NCBI RefSeq assembly: GCF_023221595.1
Contig: NZ_CP096563.1
Location: forward strand, 1,036,501 to 1,100,500
From: Rhodococcus qingshengii JCM 15477
GTDB taxonomy: Bacteria > Actinomycetota > Actinomycetes > Mycobacteriales > Mycobacteriaceae
Length of the DNA stretch: 64,000 nucleotides
Direction: 5' to 3'
A program made the position numbers and the translations under genes. Shown piece after piece: positions 16,777 through 25,646 of the stretch. The notes beneath the pieces are model-generated. The model had not been told where the DNA came from and made no database searches. It was given only the letters and a program-made list of their open reading frames with translations. How positions within the stretch are numbered: the stretch's first letter is position 1; every line of letters starts with the position of its first letter.

Positions 16777-18057
16777 ATGAAGGCGGAACGCGTCACAGTG
16801 GAAGGACCGTCGCGGGCGAGCGACGGTCCGGTTCGAAATATGATGGACAACAGGTCGATTCGTCGTACGACCACCGTTACGGTGGGGCTGCTCAGTACCA
16901 TCTGGTTGATCGACATGGTGGATCGCGTCATGATCGGGCTTGCGCTTCCGATGATCGGCGACGAATTCTCGCTCAGCAGTACGCAGTTGGGTGGCGTGGT
17001 CTCGGTATTCGCGATCTTCTACATGCTCGGGCAGGTCCCCGGCGGAATGTTGGCCGACCGCTTCGGACCCAGGCCCCTGTTGATCGTTGCTTTGATCCTG
17101 TGGTCGGTGTTCACAGCGTTGACAGGGTTCGCGTGGGGTCTCGTCTCGCTGATGGTCATGCGTGCGATGTTCGGCATCAGCCAGGGGCTCTTTCCAGCGG
17201 CGTCGTTCAAGGCTTTGGCTGAGCGGACGCGTCCGAAAACCAGGGCGACCGCGATGGGTTTCATGCTCGGCGCCAACAACCTCGGCCCCGGCATCGCACC
17301 GCTGATCATCGCGCCGGTCCTCATGGCCGTGGGGTGGCGTGACGCGTTCTGGCTGGTGGCGATCGTCGGCGCAGTGATCGGCACGGTGGTGTGGTTGGTG
17401 CTGCCCGCACCGTTGGACACGGAAATCTCGGAAGATCCCGAGGCAGCCTTGCAACCTCTGGCGAGCGAGCACTCTCGCGCCGCCGTGTTCAAGTCCGCGT
17501 CGGTGTGGAAGTTCGCGATTCTGTTCTGCCTGGCCAACATGTCCGCGTACGGGCTGATGACCTGGGTGCCGAGTTATCTGCTCAACGACAAGGGACTCTC
17601 GCTGATCGACACGGGAATCTTTGCCGCAATCCCCTTCATCGTCACGGCGCTGGCCACGATTGTGGGCGGGCGGTTGGTGGACAAGTACTTCCACGACCGG
17701 GCCAGGATCCTTCTGGTTCCGTGTATGGCCACGTCGGCAGTCCTGTTGTTCCTGATGACCACCGCTGACACCGTCGCGATGTTCACGTTCTACGAGACGT
17801 TGGCTCTAGGCATCAGCGGTCTGTGTTCGATGTCGATCTTCGCGATGCCGTTGCGGGCACTTCCGGCCGAATTCCTCGGTTCCGGAATGGGTTTGATCAA
17901 CGGTTGTGGTCAGTTCGCCGGTTTCATCACCCCGCTCGTGATGGGATGGATGGTGGACCAGTTCTCGTACATGGCTGCATTCGGAGTCCTGGTCGGAGCG
18001 ACGAGCGCTGCCGCATTGGTGGCCATGATCGTTCCTCAGACCCCGGCGAAATTCTGA
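16777..18057 (+). CDS. Major facilitator superfamily transporter
   Basis: A 426-residue MFS permease with twelve predicted helices. The motif between helices 2 and 3, GGMLADRFGPRPLL, is typical of the anion:cation symporter group, which takes up organic acids and related solutes. The N-terminal 30 residues are hydrophilic, and the central loop near 210-240 (DTEISEDPEAALQPLASEH) is acidic. ATG 16777 follows GGGAGG at four bases' distance; an in-frame ATG pair about 65 bases later is possible. It begins a run that continues with tryptophan dioxygenase and the D-to-L conversion genes, so it probably imports the amino acid or acyl-amino acid they use. Confidence 0.88.
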   Translation: MKAERVTVEGPSRASDGPVRNMMDNRSIRRTTTVTVGLLSTIWLIDMVDRVMIGLALPMIGDEFSLSSTQLGGVVSVFAIFYMLGQVPGGMLADRFGPRPLLIVALILWSVFTALTGFAWGLVSLMVMRAMFGISQGLFPAASFKALAERTRPKTRATAMGFMLGANNLGPGIAPLIIAPVLMAVGWRDAFWLVAIVGAVIGTVVWLVLPAPLDTEISEDPEAALQPLASEHSRAAVFKSASVWKFAILFCLANMSAYGLMTWVPSYLLNDKGLSLIDTGIFAAIPFIVTALATIVGGRLVDKYFHDRARILLVPCMATSAVLLFLMTTADTVAMFTFYETLALGISGLCSMSIFAMPLRALPAEFLGSGMGLINGCGQFAGFITPLVMGWMVDQFSYMAAFGVLVGATSAAALVAMIVPQTPAKF

Positions 18058-18071
18058 CAAGGAGACCGAAG

Positions 18072-18929
18072 ATGTCGGCAACGGACGGCACACGAAAGAT
18101 CGAAGACGACGTCGTCACCGATTTTTCCGGGAAGATGAGTTACGGGGCCTACCTCGGACTCGATACCCTCCTGGATTCGCAGCACCCGGTGAGCGAGCCG
18201 GAACACCACGACGAACTCTTGTTCATCATTCAGCACCAGACCAGCGAGTTGTGGCTCAAGCTGTTTCTCCACGAGATTCGGGCGGCCAGAGCAGCGATCG
18301 CTGCCGACGACATTCGGGTTGCGTTCAAGCGGATCGCACGTGTCAAACACATTCAGGCCACCTTGACCGAGCAGTGGTCGGTGTTGGCGACACTGACGCC
18401 GGCGGAGTATGCGGAGTTCAGGGGCGTTCTCGGCAACTCATCGGGGTTCCAGTCGTACCAGTACCGCGCCGTGGAATTCGTGCTCGGAAACAAGAACGCG
18501 GGCATGCTGAAGGTGTTCGAATCGGATCCGTCCGCCCATCGATTGTTGGAGACCCTGCTCGGGGAGCCGACACTGTACGACGAGTTCTGGCGGTACCTGT
18601 CCAGGCAGGGGTACGACGTTCCGGCGTCGGCTCTCGAACGAGACGTCAGCGCGCCCTACGTGCGAAACGACGAACTGATTCCGCTGGTCAAAGCAATCTA
18701 CGAGAACGTCGAACAGCACTGGACGGCGTACGAGGCGTTCGAGGAGTTGGTCGACCTCGAGGAGAGCTTTCAGCTGTGGCGGTTCCGGCACCTTCGGACC
18801 GTGCTGCGGGTGATCGGCATGAAGAAGGGGACCGGCGGTTCGAGTGGTGGTGCCGGCTTCCTGCAACGTGCGCTGGAGTTGAGCTTCTTTCCCGAGCTGT
18901 TTGCCGCCCGAACAGAGATCGGTACCTGA
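18072..18929 (+). CDS. kynA: Tryptophan 2,3-dioxygenase
   Basis: A 285-residue haem enzyme that opens the indole ring of L-tryptophan to give N-formylkynurenine. The family's segments are clear: MSYGAYLGLDTLL near residue 25, DELLFIIQHQTSELWLKL near 50 (contacts to substrate and haem), SSGFQSYQYRAVEFVLGN near 120, and WRFRHLRTVLRVIGMKKG near 240, whose His should be the haem ligand. AAGGAG lies seven bases before the ATG, and only 14 bases separate it from the MFS gene, so the two are co-transcribed. No kynurenine formamidase or kynureninase is nearby; those steps must be encoded elsewhere. Confidence 0.95.
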   Translation: MSATDGTRKIEDDVVTDFSGKMSYGAYLGLDTLLDSQHPVSEPEHHDELLFIIQHQTSELWLKLFLHEIRAARAAIAADDIRVAFKRIARVKHIQATLTEQWSVLATLTPAEYAEFRGVLGNSSGFQSYQYRAVEFVLGNKNAGMLKVFESDPSAHRLLETLLGEPTLYDEFWRYLSRQGYDVPASALERDVSAPYVRNDELIPLVKAIYENVEQHWTAYEAFEELVDLEESFQLWRFRHLRTVLRVIGMKKGTGGSSGGAGFLQRALELSFFPELFAARTEIGT

Positions 18930-19072
18930 CACACCTGCTTGATGACACCCAGCTGTTCGTGACACACGACGAATCCGAGCCCGAAGGACAGGAGTCTTGG
19001 ACAAGATCCGACAGGGTCGCTTCGACCAAGCTTGACTGCGAAGTTGCAAGTCGGTGACAGGAGAGCGTCGGA

Positions 19073-20167
19073 GTGGACAAGAAATCAATGGTGGCAGACC
19101 TGGCGGCGTTGGTAACCGCCGAGTCGCCCAGTTCCGATCTCGGCGCAGTCGATGCATGTGCGGACGTGGTGGCCGAAATCGGCGAACGCCACCTCGGAAG
19201 CACCCCCGAACGTATCCGCATAGACGGGCGCCAGCACTTGCGTTGGTCGTTCGGCGCGGAGCCGAAGGTGATGCTCCTGGGCCATTTCGACACCGTCTGG
19301 CCGCTCGGAACGCTCGCGGAGTTGCCCTGGTCTGTCACCGACAACATCGCCACCGGACCCGGAGTCTTCGACATGAAGGCCGGCATCGTCCAGCTCTTCC
19401 ACGCGCTCGCATCGCTTCCGTCGCTCGACGGGGTGGTCGTGCTCCTCAATTCCGACGAGGAAATCGGCTCCCCGACCTCGCGCGCACTGATCGAGGAGCA
19501 AGCACGTCAGGTCGACGCGGTGCTGGTCCTCGAAGCCGCAGCCGACGGCGCAGTGAAGACCGCGCGCAAGGGTATGTCGCTGTACTGCGTCGACATCGAG
19601 GGACGCGCTGCACACGCCGGACTGGAACCGGAACGAGGTGTGAACGCTGTAGTGGAGCTCGCACACCAGATTCAGGCCGTGGTGGAGCTCGCGGACCCGG
19701 CGGCGGGAACGTCGGTGGTTCCGTCCGTGATCAGTGGCGGCACGACCACCAATACTGTTGCAGCGCAAGCGCAACTGTGGTGTGACGTTCGCATGTGGTC
19801 GGCGAAGGAACAGGAACGCATCGACCGTTCGATCCGTGCACTGACACCGGCGCTGGCCGAAAGTCGAATTTCGGTGTCCGGAGGCCCCAACCGTGGACCA
19901 CTGGAATCAGTGTCTTCGGAGAAGCTGTACTTTCTCGCTCACCAGGTCAGCAGTGAGAGCGGTTTGGGGATGCTGCGCGACTGCGCCGTCGGCGGTGCAT
20001 CGGACGGAAATTTCACTGCCGCAGTAGGAACTCCCACGTTGGACGGCCTCGGTGCCGTCGGCGGTGGCGCCCACGCAGCGACAGAACACGTAGAGATAGA
20101 TCAGATGATCCCGCGCGCCACCTTGTTGGCCGGTCTGGTGACTCGAATCCTGGAGGGAGGACTGTGA
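19073..20167 (+). CDS. M20-family amidohydrolase, probable N-acyl-L-amino-acid hydrolase
   Basis: A 364-residue peptidase-M20 enzyme of the carboxypeptidase G2/ArgE type. Metal ligands are seen in MLLGHFDTVWP, ATGPGVFDMKAG, LNSDEEIGS and VLEAAADGAVKTARKG, with the dimerisation domain in between (HAGLEPERGVNAVVELAHQI). Such enzymes cleave an acyl group from an L-amino acid. It starts with GTG 19073 and overlaps the next gene by four bases (GTGA). Placed with a GNAT acyltransferase and an N-acylamino-acid racemase, it is best read as the desuccinylase that releases the L-amino acid at the end of the D-to-L conversion route. A folate- or peptide-cleaving role remains possible. Confidence 0.85.
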   Translation: MDKKSMVADLAALVTAESPSSDLGAVDACADVVAEIGERHLGSTPERIRIDGRQHLRWSFGAEPKVMLLGHFDTVWPLGTLAELPWSVTDNIATGPGVFDMKAGIVQLFHALASLPSLDGVVVLLNSDEEIGSPTSRALIEEQARQVDAVLVLEAAADGAVKTARKGMSLYCVDIEGRAAHAGLEPERGVNAVVELAHQIQAVVELADPAAGTSVVPSVISGGTTTNTVAAQAQLWCDVRMWSAKEQERIDRSIRALTPALAESRISVSGGPNRGPLESVSSEKLYFLAHQVSSESGLGMLRDCAVGGASDGNFTAAVGTPTLDGLGAVGGGAHAATEHVEIDQMIPRATLLAGLVTRILEGGL

Positions 20168-21123
20168 CGATGACGTCGCCGAACAATGTCCAACGCAAGA
20201 CCGTTCAACCATTCGGAGGTGTATCGCCTTCACGGATGCGGCAAGCAATCAGCCAGGCCGAGCAGGCCGCCCTGCTTGCATGTGTGACTATCGAAACCGT
20301 CACCGGGCATGCCGAGTTGGAACAGGTATTCGGTCTGTTCGAGAAGGTATGGCAGCCGGAGAGCGGTAACCCTCCCGTCCATCGGGACATGATGAAAGCG
20401 CTCGCACACTCCGGTAACTACGTCGCCGGCGCGTTTCGTGGTGGAGACTTGATCGGCGGCTCGGTTGCATTCTTCGAGGAACCGCAACATCGTTCTTTGC
20501 ATTCACACATCACGGGGATCCTCCCGAACGTGCAGAACGGGCACATCGGCCTCGCGTTGAAACTGTTCCAGCGAGCGTGGGCACTGGAACGGGGAATTCT
20601 CCACGTGCGGTGGACTTTCGACCCGCTCGTCGCACGCAATGCCTACTTCAACGTCTCGAAACTCGGTGCGTTCCCGATCCAGTATCTGCCGCGTTTCTAC
20701 GCGCCGATGAACGACAGTCTCAACGGCGGCGCAGACAGCGACCGATTGCTGATCGACTGGGAAATCGGTAGTAGCAAGGTTGCCGACGTCGTCGCCGGTT
20801 CGGGAGAAGTCCCGACTCCCGAGTCCTTGGGGGCGAGCGAACTGTTGTCGATCTCCGAAGCCGGCCTGCCCGTGTTGAAGTCGACCAAGAATCGATTCGT
20901 CACGGTGGCTACACCGAATGACGTGTACACACTGCGTAAGTCGGACCCGGCGGCGGCGAACGACTGGCGCCTGGCAGTCCGCGAGACTCTCGGTGGTGTG
21001 CTCGCCGAGAACGGAGTGGTTCTCGCAGTTACCAGAACCGGAAAGTACGTGCTGGACCGTGCGCCGGGAACACAGGCAGGCAGGACAACAGCGGAGGTTA
21101 CATCGGAAAATCGACGGAGTTGA
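20164..21123 (+). CDS. GNAT-family N-acyltransferase, candidate D-amino-acid N-succinyltransferase
   Basis: A 319-residue protein with an N-terminal GNAT fold. LFEKVWQPESGNPPVHRDMM and GGDLIGGSVAFFEE resemble the uncharacterised COG3375 acetyltransferases, followed by GILPNVQNGHIGLALKLFQR, the acyl-CoA binding turn. The last 120 residues form a separate region with no motif I recognise. In Geobacillus an enzyme of this kind succinylates D-amino acids before racemisation. The four-base overlap with the M20 gene upstream and the close junction with the racemase downstream support the same role here, but acyl donor and substrate are inferred. Confidence 0.78.
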   Translation: MTMTSPNNVQRKTVQPFGGVSPSRMRQAISQAEQAALLACVTIETVTGHAELEQVFGLFEKVWQPESGNPPVHRDMMKALAHSGNYVAGAFRGGDLIGGSVAFFEEPQHRSLHSHITGILPNVQNGHIGLALKLFQRAWALERGILHVRWTFDPLVARNAYFNVSKLGAFPIQYLPRFYAPMNDSLNGGADSDRLLIDWEIGSSKVADVVAGSGEVPTPESLGASELLSISEAGLPVLKSTKNRFVTVATPNDVYTLRKSDPAAANDWRLAVRETLGGVLAENGVVLAVTRTGKYVLDRAPGTQAGRTTAEVTSENRRS

Positions 21124-22219
21124 ATTACGCCGGGCGGCAATGCCGTTGAAAGCGCCGTTCCGTACCTCGTTCGGCACCGAGACCACCAAGGACGTGTTGT
21201 TCGTCAAGGTAGTCACCTCGGAGTCGGAGGGCTGGGGCGAGTGCGTGGCGATGTCCGAGCCTCGCTACTGCTCCGAATACACGGACGGCGCCGCCGAAGT
21301 CCTTCGTAAGTTCCTGATTCCGTCTCTGGGTCAACTCACCGATCCCGACGTGCACGCACTGAGCGCGACGATGGAACAGTTCGCCGGGCACCCCATGGCC
21401 AAAGCGGCACTGGAAACCGCATTTCTCGACGCCGAGTTACGGGCTGCCGGGACGAGCATGTCTTCGTACCTGGGCGCGGTGGTCGATCGCGTACCCGCGG
21501 GTGTCTCGGTGGGTATCAAGAATTCGATCGATGAGCTGCTAGAGGAGGTAGGCGGGTTCCTCGATGCCGGATACCTGCGCATCAAACTGAAGATCGAACC
21601 GGGCTGGGACATCGAGCCGGTTCGCGCAGTCCGCGAGAGGTTCGGCGACGACGTACTCCTCCAGGTCGACGCGAACACCGCGTACACCCTGGCTGACGCC
21701 CGCCATCTCCAGCGGCTCGACGACTTCGACCTCCTGCTGATCGAGCAGCCGCTTCCCGAAGAGGAACTGCGCGGCCACGCCAGGCTGGCCGAGATGATGC
21801 GGACGCCGGTCTGCCTCGACGAGTCGATCACCTCCGCGAAGGTCACCGCCGACGCGCTGGCAATCGGTGCGTGCAGCGTGGTGAACATCAAACCGGGACG
21901 TGTGGGCGGTTATCTGGAATCGCGTCGTATCCACGACGTCTGCAAGGCCAACGGAATTGCCGTGTGGTGCGGCGGAATGCTCGAGACCGGAATCGGCAGG
22001 GCCGCCAACGTCGCGCTTGCCGCGCTCCCCGGATTTGTCCTACCAGGCGATACATCGGCTTCCGACCGGTACTTCGCCGAAGACATCACCGAGCCGTTCG
22101 TACTCGACAACGGTTACGTGAAGGTTCCGGAAGGACCGGGTATCGGCGTCGAACCGATCCCCGACCTGCTCGAAGCAATTACCACGTCGGTCGAATGGAT
22201 CGGCATGGATCGGCTTTGA
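21059..22219 (+). CDS. N-acylamino-acid racemase / o-succinylbenzoate synthase family (enolase superfamily)
   Basis: An enolase-superfamily enzyme of the MenC/NSAR branch. All catalytic residues are visible: the KxK motif in RIKLKIEPGWD, metal ligands in LQVDANTAYTL, LLIEQPLPEEEL and CLDESIT, and the second-face lysine in VVNIKPGRVGG. In this setting an N-succinylamino-acid racemase is far likelier than a menaquinone enzyme. The start is uncertain: the conserved first strand (KIDGVELRR) begins at 21107 with no ATG, GTG or TTG just before it. The nearest usual codon upstream is GTG 21059, inside the acyltransferase gene; ATG 21140 would delete that strand; an ATC at 21110, 12 bases after GGAGG, would be unusual. 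Confidence 0.85.
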   Translation: MRREHRQAGQQRRLHRKIDGVELRRAAMPLKAPFRTSFGTETTKDVLFVKVVTSESEGWGECVAMSEPRYCSEYTDGAAEVLRKFLIPSLGQLTDPDVHALSATMEQFAGHPMAKAALETAFLDAELRAAGTSMSSYLGAVVDRVPAGVSVGIKNSIDELLEEVGGFLDAGYLRIKLKIEPGWDIEPVRAVRERFGDDVLLQVDANTAYTLADARHLQRLDDFDLLLIEQPLPEEELRGHARLAEMMRTPVCLDESITSAKVTADALAIGACSVVNIKPGRVGGYLESRRIHDVCKANGIAVWCGGMLETGIGRAANVALAALPGFVLPGDTSASDRYFAEDITEPFVLDNGYVKVPEGPGIGVEPIPDLLEAITTSVEWIGMDRL

Positions 22220-22266
22220 CGAATCACTATGACACACTTCGTTCACCGGACGAAGGAGTGATAGAC

Positions 22267-23886
22267 GTGGGCACCGTACGACCTCGCATCAGTTTGGTGC
22301 GGCTTCTCGAAGACGTGGGAACTACGGTGCTGAATCCGGTTGTCGGCGACCCGGAGGCGGTCCAGGAGATCGCCTCGGTGGTCATTCACGACCCCGACGA
22401 CGACTCACCCTCGACACCGGACTCCATGGTGCTGCTCGTCGGCGTCACCGGAGGCGAACGTATCGCCGAGTCCGTGGCCGGCCTGGCCGAGCGCGGAGTA
22501 CGCGTGGTGGTCGCGCGAGTGACCACCGAGGTCAGCGATGCGGACCGCGAATCCGTCATCGCCTCGGGCGTCGTGCTGTTGGCCTTGGCGCGTGGCGTCT
22601 CGTGGGTTCAGCTGACAAGCCTGCTTCATTCGGTGCTCTCGGCCCGAAACGAAGTCGGGCACATCCACTCACGCGGAGGCGGCCCGGCCGGCGATCTGTT
22701 CGCCTTCGCCAACGCTGTCAGCGCACTTCTCGATGCGCCGATCACGATCGAGGACCGCAGCTCACGGGTCATCGCCTTCTCCGGCCGCCAGGAAGAAGGA
22801 GACGGTCCACGTATCGCGACCGTTCTGGAGCGGCAAGTTCCTGACCAGTACATTCGAGTGCTCGAAGAGGCCGGGGTCTTCGACCGGCTCTATCGCAGCG
22901 ACGATCCGGTGTGGGTCTCGGCCGAGACCCTCGGTACCAAAATGGGTCGTATCGCCGTGTCCATCAGAGCCGGCGACGAGTTCCTCGGCTCCATGTGGGT
23001 GGCAACCGGTGAGCCGATGTCCGACGACCGGATGCGTGCTCTGCGCGATTCTGCCGGGTTGATCGCGCTGCAGATGTTGCGGTTGCGCGGCGGTGCCGAC
23101 GCCGAGCGCCGACTGCGCGCAGACCTGATCGCAACCCTTCTCGACGGTGGGTCAGGTGCGGTCGACGCGATGAATCGCCTCGGTCTCGGGACCGGCCCCG
23201 CACTCGTGATGGCTTTGGGTCGTAGGTCTTTCGAGGGATCGTCGAAGCCGGACGATGCCGCCCACGTGGTGCGACTGACCGACGCTCTGGCCATGCACCT
23301 CGGCGCCGTCCACTCGCAGTCGGCGGCAGCCTTGGTCAACGGAACCGGCTACGCGGTGCTGTCTGTACGAGGGCATTCCCCGGCCGAAGCCGAGTTGCAG
23401 GCGTTCCGTGTGGCCTCGGACTTCCTGGACCGCACCGGAGCGTCCGGCGACACGATCATCGGGATCGGCCGGGTCGTGACCAGACCGGCGCAGCTGAGCC
23501 GATCGAAGCGCGACGCCGAACATGCCCTCGAAGTGTTGTTGGCGGGACGAGCGTCGGGCAGCGTCGCCACCTTCAGTAGCGTCCACGTCGATGCCATCCT
23601 GTTGGAGATCGCGTCGGAAGCTGCAGCCGAAGGGTTCTCGGACCTCGGACCGATCGAGGCGATCGCCAGCCACGACGCCGCTCATGCGACCTCGTTCGTC
23701 GACACTCTCGATGCGTGGCTCAACGCGTTCGGTGATGTCGGTGACGCCGCGGCGTCATTGCACGTGCACCCCAACACCTTTCGGTATCGTCTCAGCAAGT
23801 TGAAGGGTATGGCCGCGTTGGATCTCGACGACCCCAACGTCCGCTTCCGGTTGATGGTGCATCTTCGTCTGCGCGGTCCACGCTAG
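22267..23886 (+). CDS. PucR-family transcriptional regulator
   Basis: A 539-residue regulator with an N-terminal PucR-type sensing domain (about residues 1-130; RISLVRLLEDVGTTVLNPV), a central GGDEF-like/CdaR linker, and a C-terminal PucR helix-turn-helix (about 475-539), where SLHVHPNTFRYRLSKLKGM contains the recognition helix. PucR proteins activate purine, amino-acid or aromatic catabolism genes on binding a metabolite. GTG 22267 is chosen because GAAGGAG lies nine bases upstream. It is the last gene of the MFS-kynA-M20-GNAT-racemase run, 47 bases after the racemase, and is the obvious candidate regulator of that operon. The terminator behind it ends the transcript. Confidence 0.88.
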   Translation: MGTVRPRISLVRLLEDVGTTVLNPVVGDPEAVQEIASVVIHDPDDDSPSTPDSMVLLVGVTGGERIAESVAGLAERGVRVVVARVTTEVSDADRESVIASGVVLLALARGVSWVQLTSLLHSVLSARNEVGHIHSRGGGPAGDLFAFANAVSALLDAPITIEDRSSRVIAFSGRQEEGDGPRIATVLERQVPDQYIRVLEEAGVFDRLYRSDDPVWVSAETLGTKMGRIAVSIRAGDEFLGSMWVATGEPMSDDRMRALRDSAGLIALQMLRLRGGADAERRLRADLIATLLDGGSGAVDAMNRLGLGTGPALVMALGRRSFEGSSKPDDAAHVVRLTDALAMHLGAVHSQSAAALVNGTGYAVLSVRGHSPAEAELQAFRVASDFLDRTGASGDTIIGIGRVVTRPAQLSRSKRDAEHALEVLLAGRASGSVATFSSVHVDAILLEIASEAAAEGFSDLGPIEAIASHDAAHATSFVDTLDAWLNAFGDVGDAAASLHVHPNTFRYRLSKLKGMAALDLDDPNVRFRLMVHLRLRGPR

Positions 23887-23900
23887 CTCGAAAGCCGAAA

Positions 23901-23938
23901 AATGCGGGTCGCACTGATTTCTCAGCGCGACCCGCATT
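23901..23938 (+). terminator. Terminator after the PucR gene
   Basis: AATGCGGGTCGC pairs with GCGACCCGCATT (12 bp) across a 14-base loop, followed by CTTTGT. It lies between the PucR gene and the convergent serine hydrolase and can serve both. Confidence 0.8.
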
Positions 23939-23957
23939 CTTTGTCAGTGGGTTCGGA

Positions 23958-24854
23958 TCAGCTGTTGTTGCGAAGTGCTTCGACAGCGATGCGGCCGACG
24001 GTTCCGATGGAGGCGTCGATCTTCGGGGCGCGGTGGGTGAGCTCGTGGGACTTGGTGAAGACACCGACGGCGTAACGCTTGCCGTCCGGGTACGCCACGA
24101 CGCCGGCTTCGTTTCGTACCAGTCCCAGCGTTCCGGTCTTGGCGGCGACAGTGACCTCGTCGGGGAAACCGGACGAAAGGCGGTGCGGCCAGACCTGCTT
24201 GCTCATGATGGTTCGGACCTCTTCACAAGCCGATGCGGGGCCGGCTTCATCCCTCCAGATTGCAGCCAGCAACATTGTGATCTCACGAGGAGTACTGGAA
24301 TTGGAGCGGGCGGGATCCATGACGGAAATTGTCCGAAGAATTTCGATGGGGGGCATTTCCAGCAAGGTGCCCTTGTCGACGCCGAGGTCGTCGTAGACCG
24401 TCTTGAAGAGGCCTCGGCAGTCACGGACCAAGTTGGTCTTCTCCAAACCGAGCCCGCGCAGCGTTGCGACGATGTTGTCGAGTCCGAGACGCTCGTACAA
24501 GAAATCCGTGGCGGCGTTGTCGCTGAAGCTCATCATGAGCAGAGCGAGGTCTCGCCAGCTTGCAGTCACGTCGTCGGCGCAGCCGCCGATACCGATGCCG
24601 CCGGAGCGGAACTCGGCGGTCACCGTGGCGTGCTCGGTCGGATCAAGGGTGCCTGCCGCTACTTCACGGGCGTACTGAAGCACAACAGGAATCTTGAAAA
24701 CGGAGGCGAGGATGACACCTTCGTCCGCGCCGTAGCCGAACTCTTCGCCGGAATCGATGTCGCGTGCGTGGACGTAGGCATCGGTCTTCGCTTCGGCGAG
24801 TACAGCAGCGATCTCCTGCTGTGCGCTCTCAACGTACGTGGCGGTTTCGGTCAT
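23958..24854 (-). CDS. Class-A beta-lactamase-like serine hydrolase
   Basis: A 298-residue serine hydrolase with the penicillin-binding fold. The three active-site elements are present: SVFK (Ser and Lys of SxxK) in ASVFKIPVVL near residue 72, SDN in MSFSDNAATDFL near 132, and KTG in VAAKTGTLG near 243. There is no signal peptide (it opens MTETATYVESAQQEIAAVL), so it is probably cytoplasmic. That argues against a resistance beta-lactamase and for a peptidase- or esterase-like role. ATG 24854 is preferred; an ATG 27 bases upstream lacks a good ribosome site. It lies beside the D-amino-acid island and converges on PucR, but no sequence feature ties it to that pathway. Confidence 0.83.
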   Translation of the reverse strand: MTETATYVESAQQEIAAVLAEAKTDAYVHARDIDSGEEFGYGADEGVILASVFKIPVVLQYAREVAAGTLDPTEHATVTAEFRSGGIGIGGCADDVTASWRDLALLMMSFSDNAATDFLYERLGLDNIVATLRGLGLEKTNLVRDCRGLFKTVYDDLGVDKGTLLEMPPIEILRTISVMDPARSNSSTPREITMLLAAIWRDEAGPASACEEVRTIMSKQVWPHRLSSGFPDEVTVAAKTGTLGLVRNEAGVVAYPDGKRYAVGVFTKSHELTHRAPKIDASIGTVGRIAVEALRNNS

Positions 24855-25010
24855 TCGAGAAGCCCTTTCGTCGGTATCCATGTATCTGGGTTATTCGTGG
24901 ATCTGACGATAGTGAGTCGACGACGGGGGGTCTTGTACGAATCGACGAAGGTTGGCGCACGGTTCGGTGCTGATACGCCGAATCATCCGGGCGTCGGGGT
25001 GTTCTCCGGA

Positions 25011-25646
25011 TCAGGACGCATAAGTTTCGAGGCGACATCCGACCAGTTCGGCGACGTCGCTGCGTCGCTTGTCGGAGACCACGCCTGCCAACAGGAGGGT
25101 GAACAATTCGTCGATACGGTCGTTCAAATCGCTTCGTCTGGTGAGCACGTTCGAAACCAGTTGAACGCCGGTGAATGCCGAGATCACTACGCGACCCACC
25201 GATTCCGGCTCCACATCGTCGCGGATGTCGCCTTCGAGCTTCGCGGCCTCGGCCAGTTTTCGAAGCTCGCGGATCCACGCGACGTACGGGCCTTGCGAAC
25301 CGTCGGCAGAGGCCAACTCGAGGGTAAGTCGGATTCCCGCACGAACAATAGGTTCTGCGACGAGTTGGCGGCCCATCTCGTGGCACACCATGACGAGCTG
25401 TTCCAGTGCCGGTGCGCCTGTGGCTGCAACTGCGGTGAAGGCACTGATCGAGATCTGGTGCTGTTCTTCGATCACCGCCTGAGCCAGTTCGTCTTTGGAC
25501 GAGAAGTGAAAATAGACCGCGCCCTTGGTCATCTGCGCCGCGGACACGATGTCATTCATGCTCGTGCTGCCGTACCCCGTGACTTCGAACCGATCAGCAG
25601 CACCTTGAAGAATCTGTCGGCGACTGATCTTGGCACGTTCCTGCAT
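25011..25646 (-). CDS. TetR-family regulator resembling gamma-butyrolactone receptors (ArpA/ScbR type)
   Basis: A 211-residue regulator. The N-terminal HTH domain has the pattern of Streptomyces autoregulator receptors: MQERAKISRRQIL, then GYGSTSMNDIVSAAQMTKG and AVYFHFSSKDELAQAVIEEQ. This YFHF-SKDELA sequence is typical of ArpA/ScbR-like proteins rather than TetR proteins in general. The C-terminal ligand domain is variable. No butyrolactone synthase (AfsA-like) gene is in the window, so it may be an orphan receptor or bind another ligand. It stands alone with a long upstream region (25647-25884) in which I see only a short palindrome, TAGGGCCCTA, at 25688. Confidence 0.85.
   Translation of the reverse strand: MQERAKISRRQILQGAADRFEVTGYGSTSMNDIVSAAQMTKGAVYFHFSSKDELAQAVIEEQHQISISAFTAVAATGAPALEQLVMVCHEMGRQLVAEPIVRAGIRLTLELASADGSQGPYVAWIRELRKLAEAAKLEGDIRDDVEPESVGRVVISAFTGVQLVSNVLTRRSDLNDRIDELFTLLLAGVVSDKRRSDVAELVGCRLETYAS

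Noticed and set aside
16592..16777. A short plus-strand frame between the D-aminopeptidase and the MFS gene
   Set aside because: It starts in the terminator hairpin and overlaps the promoter of the MFS operon; no family resemblance.
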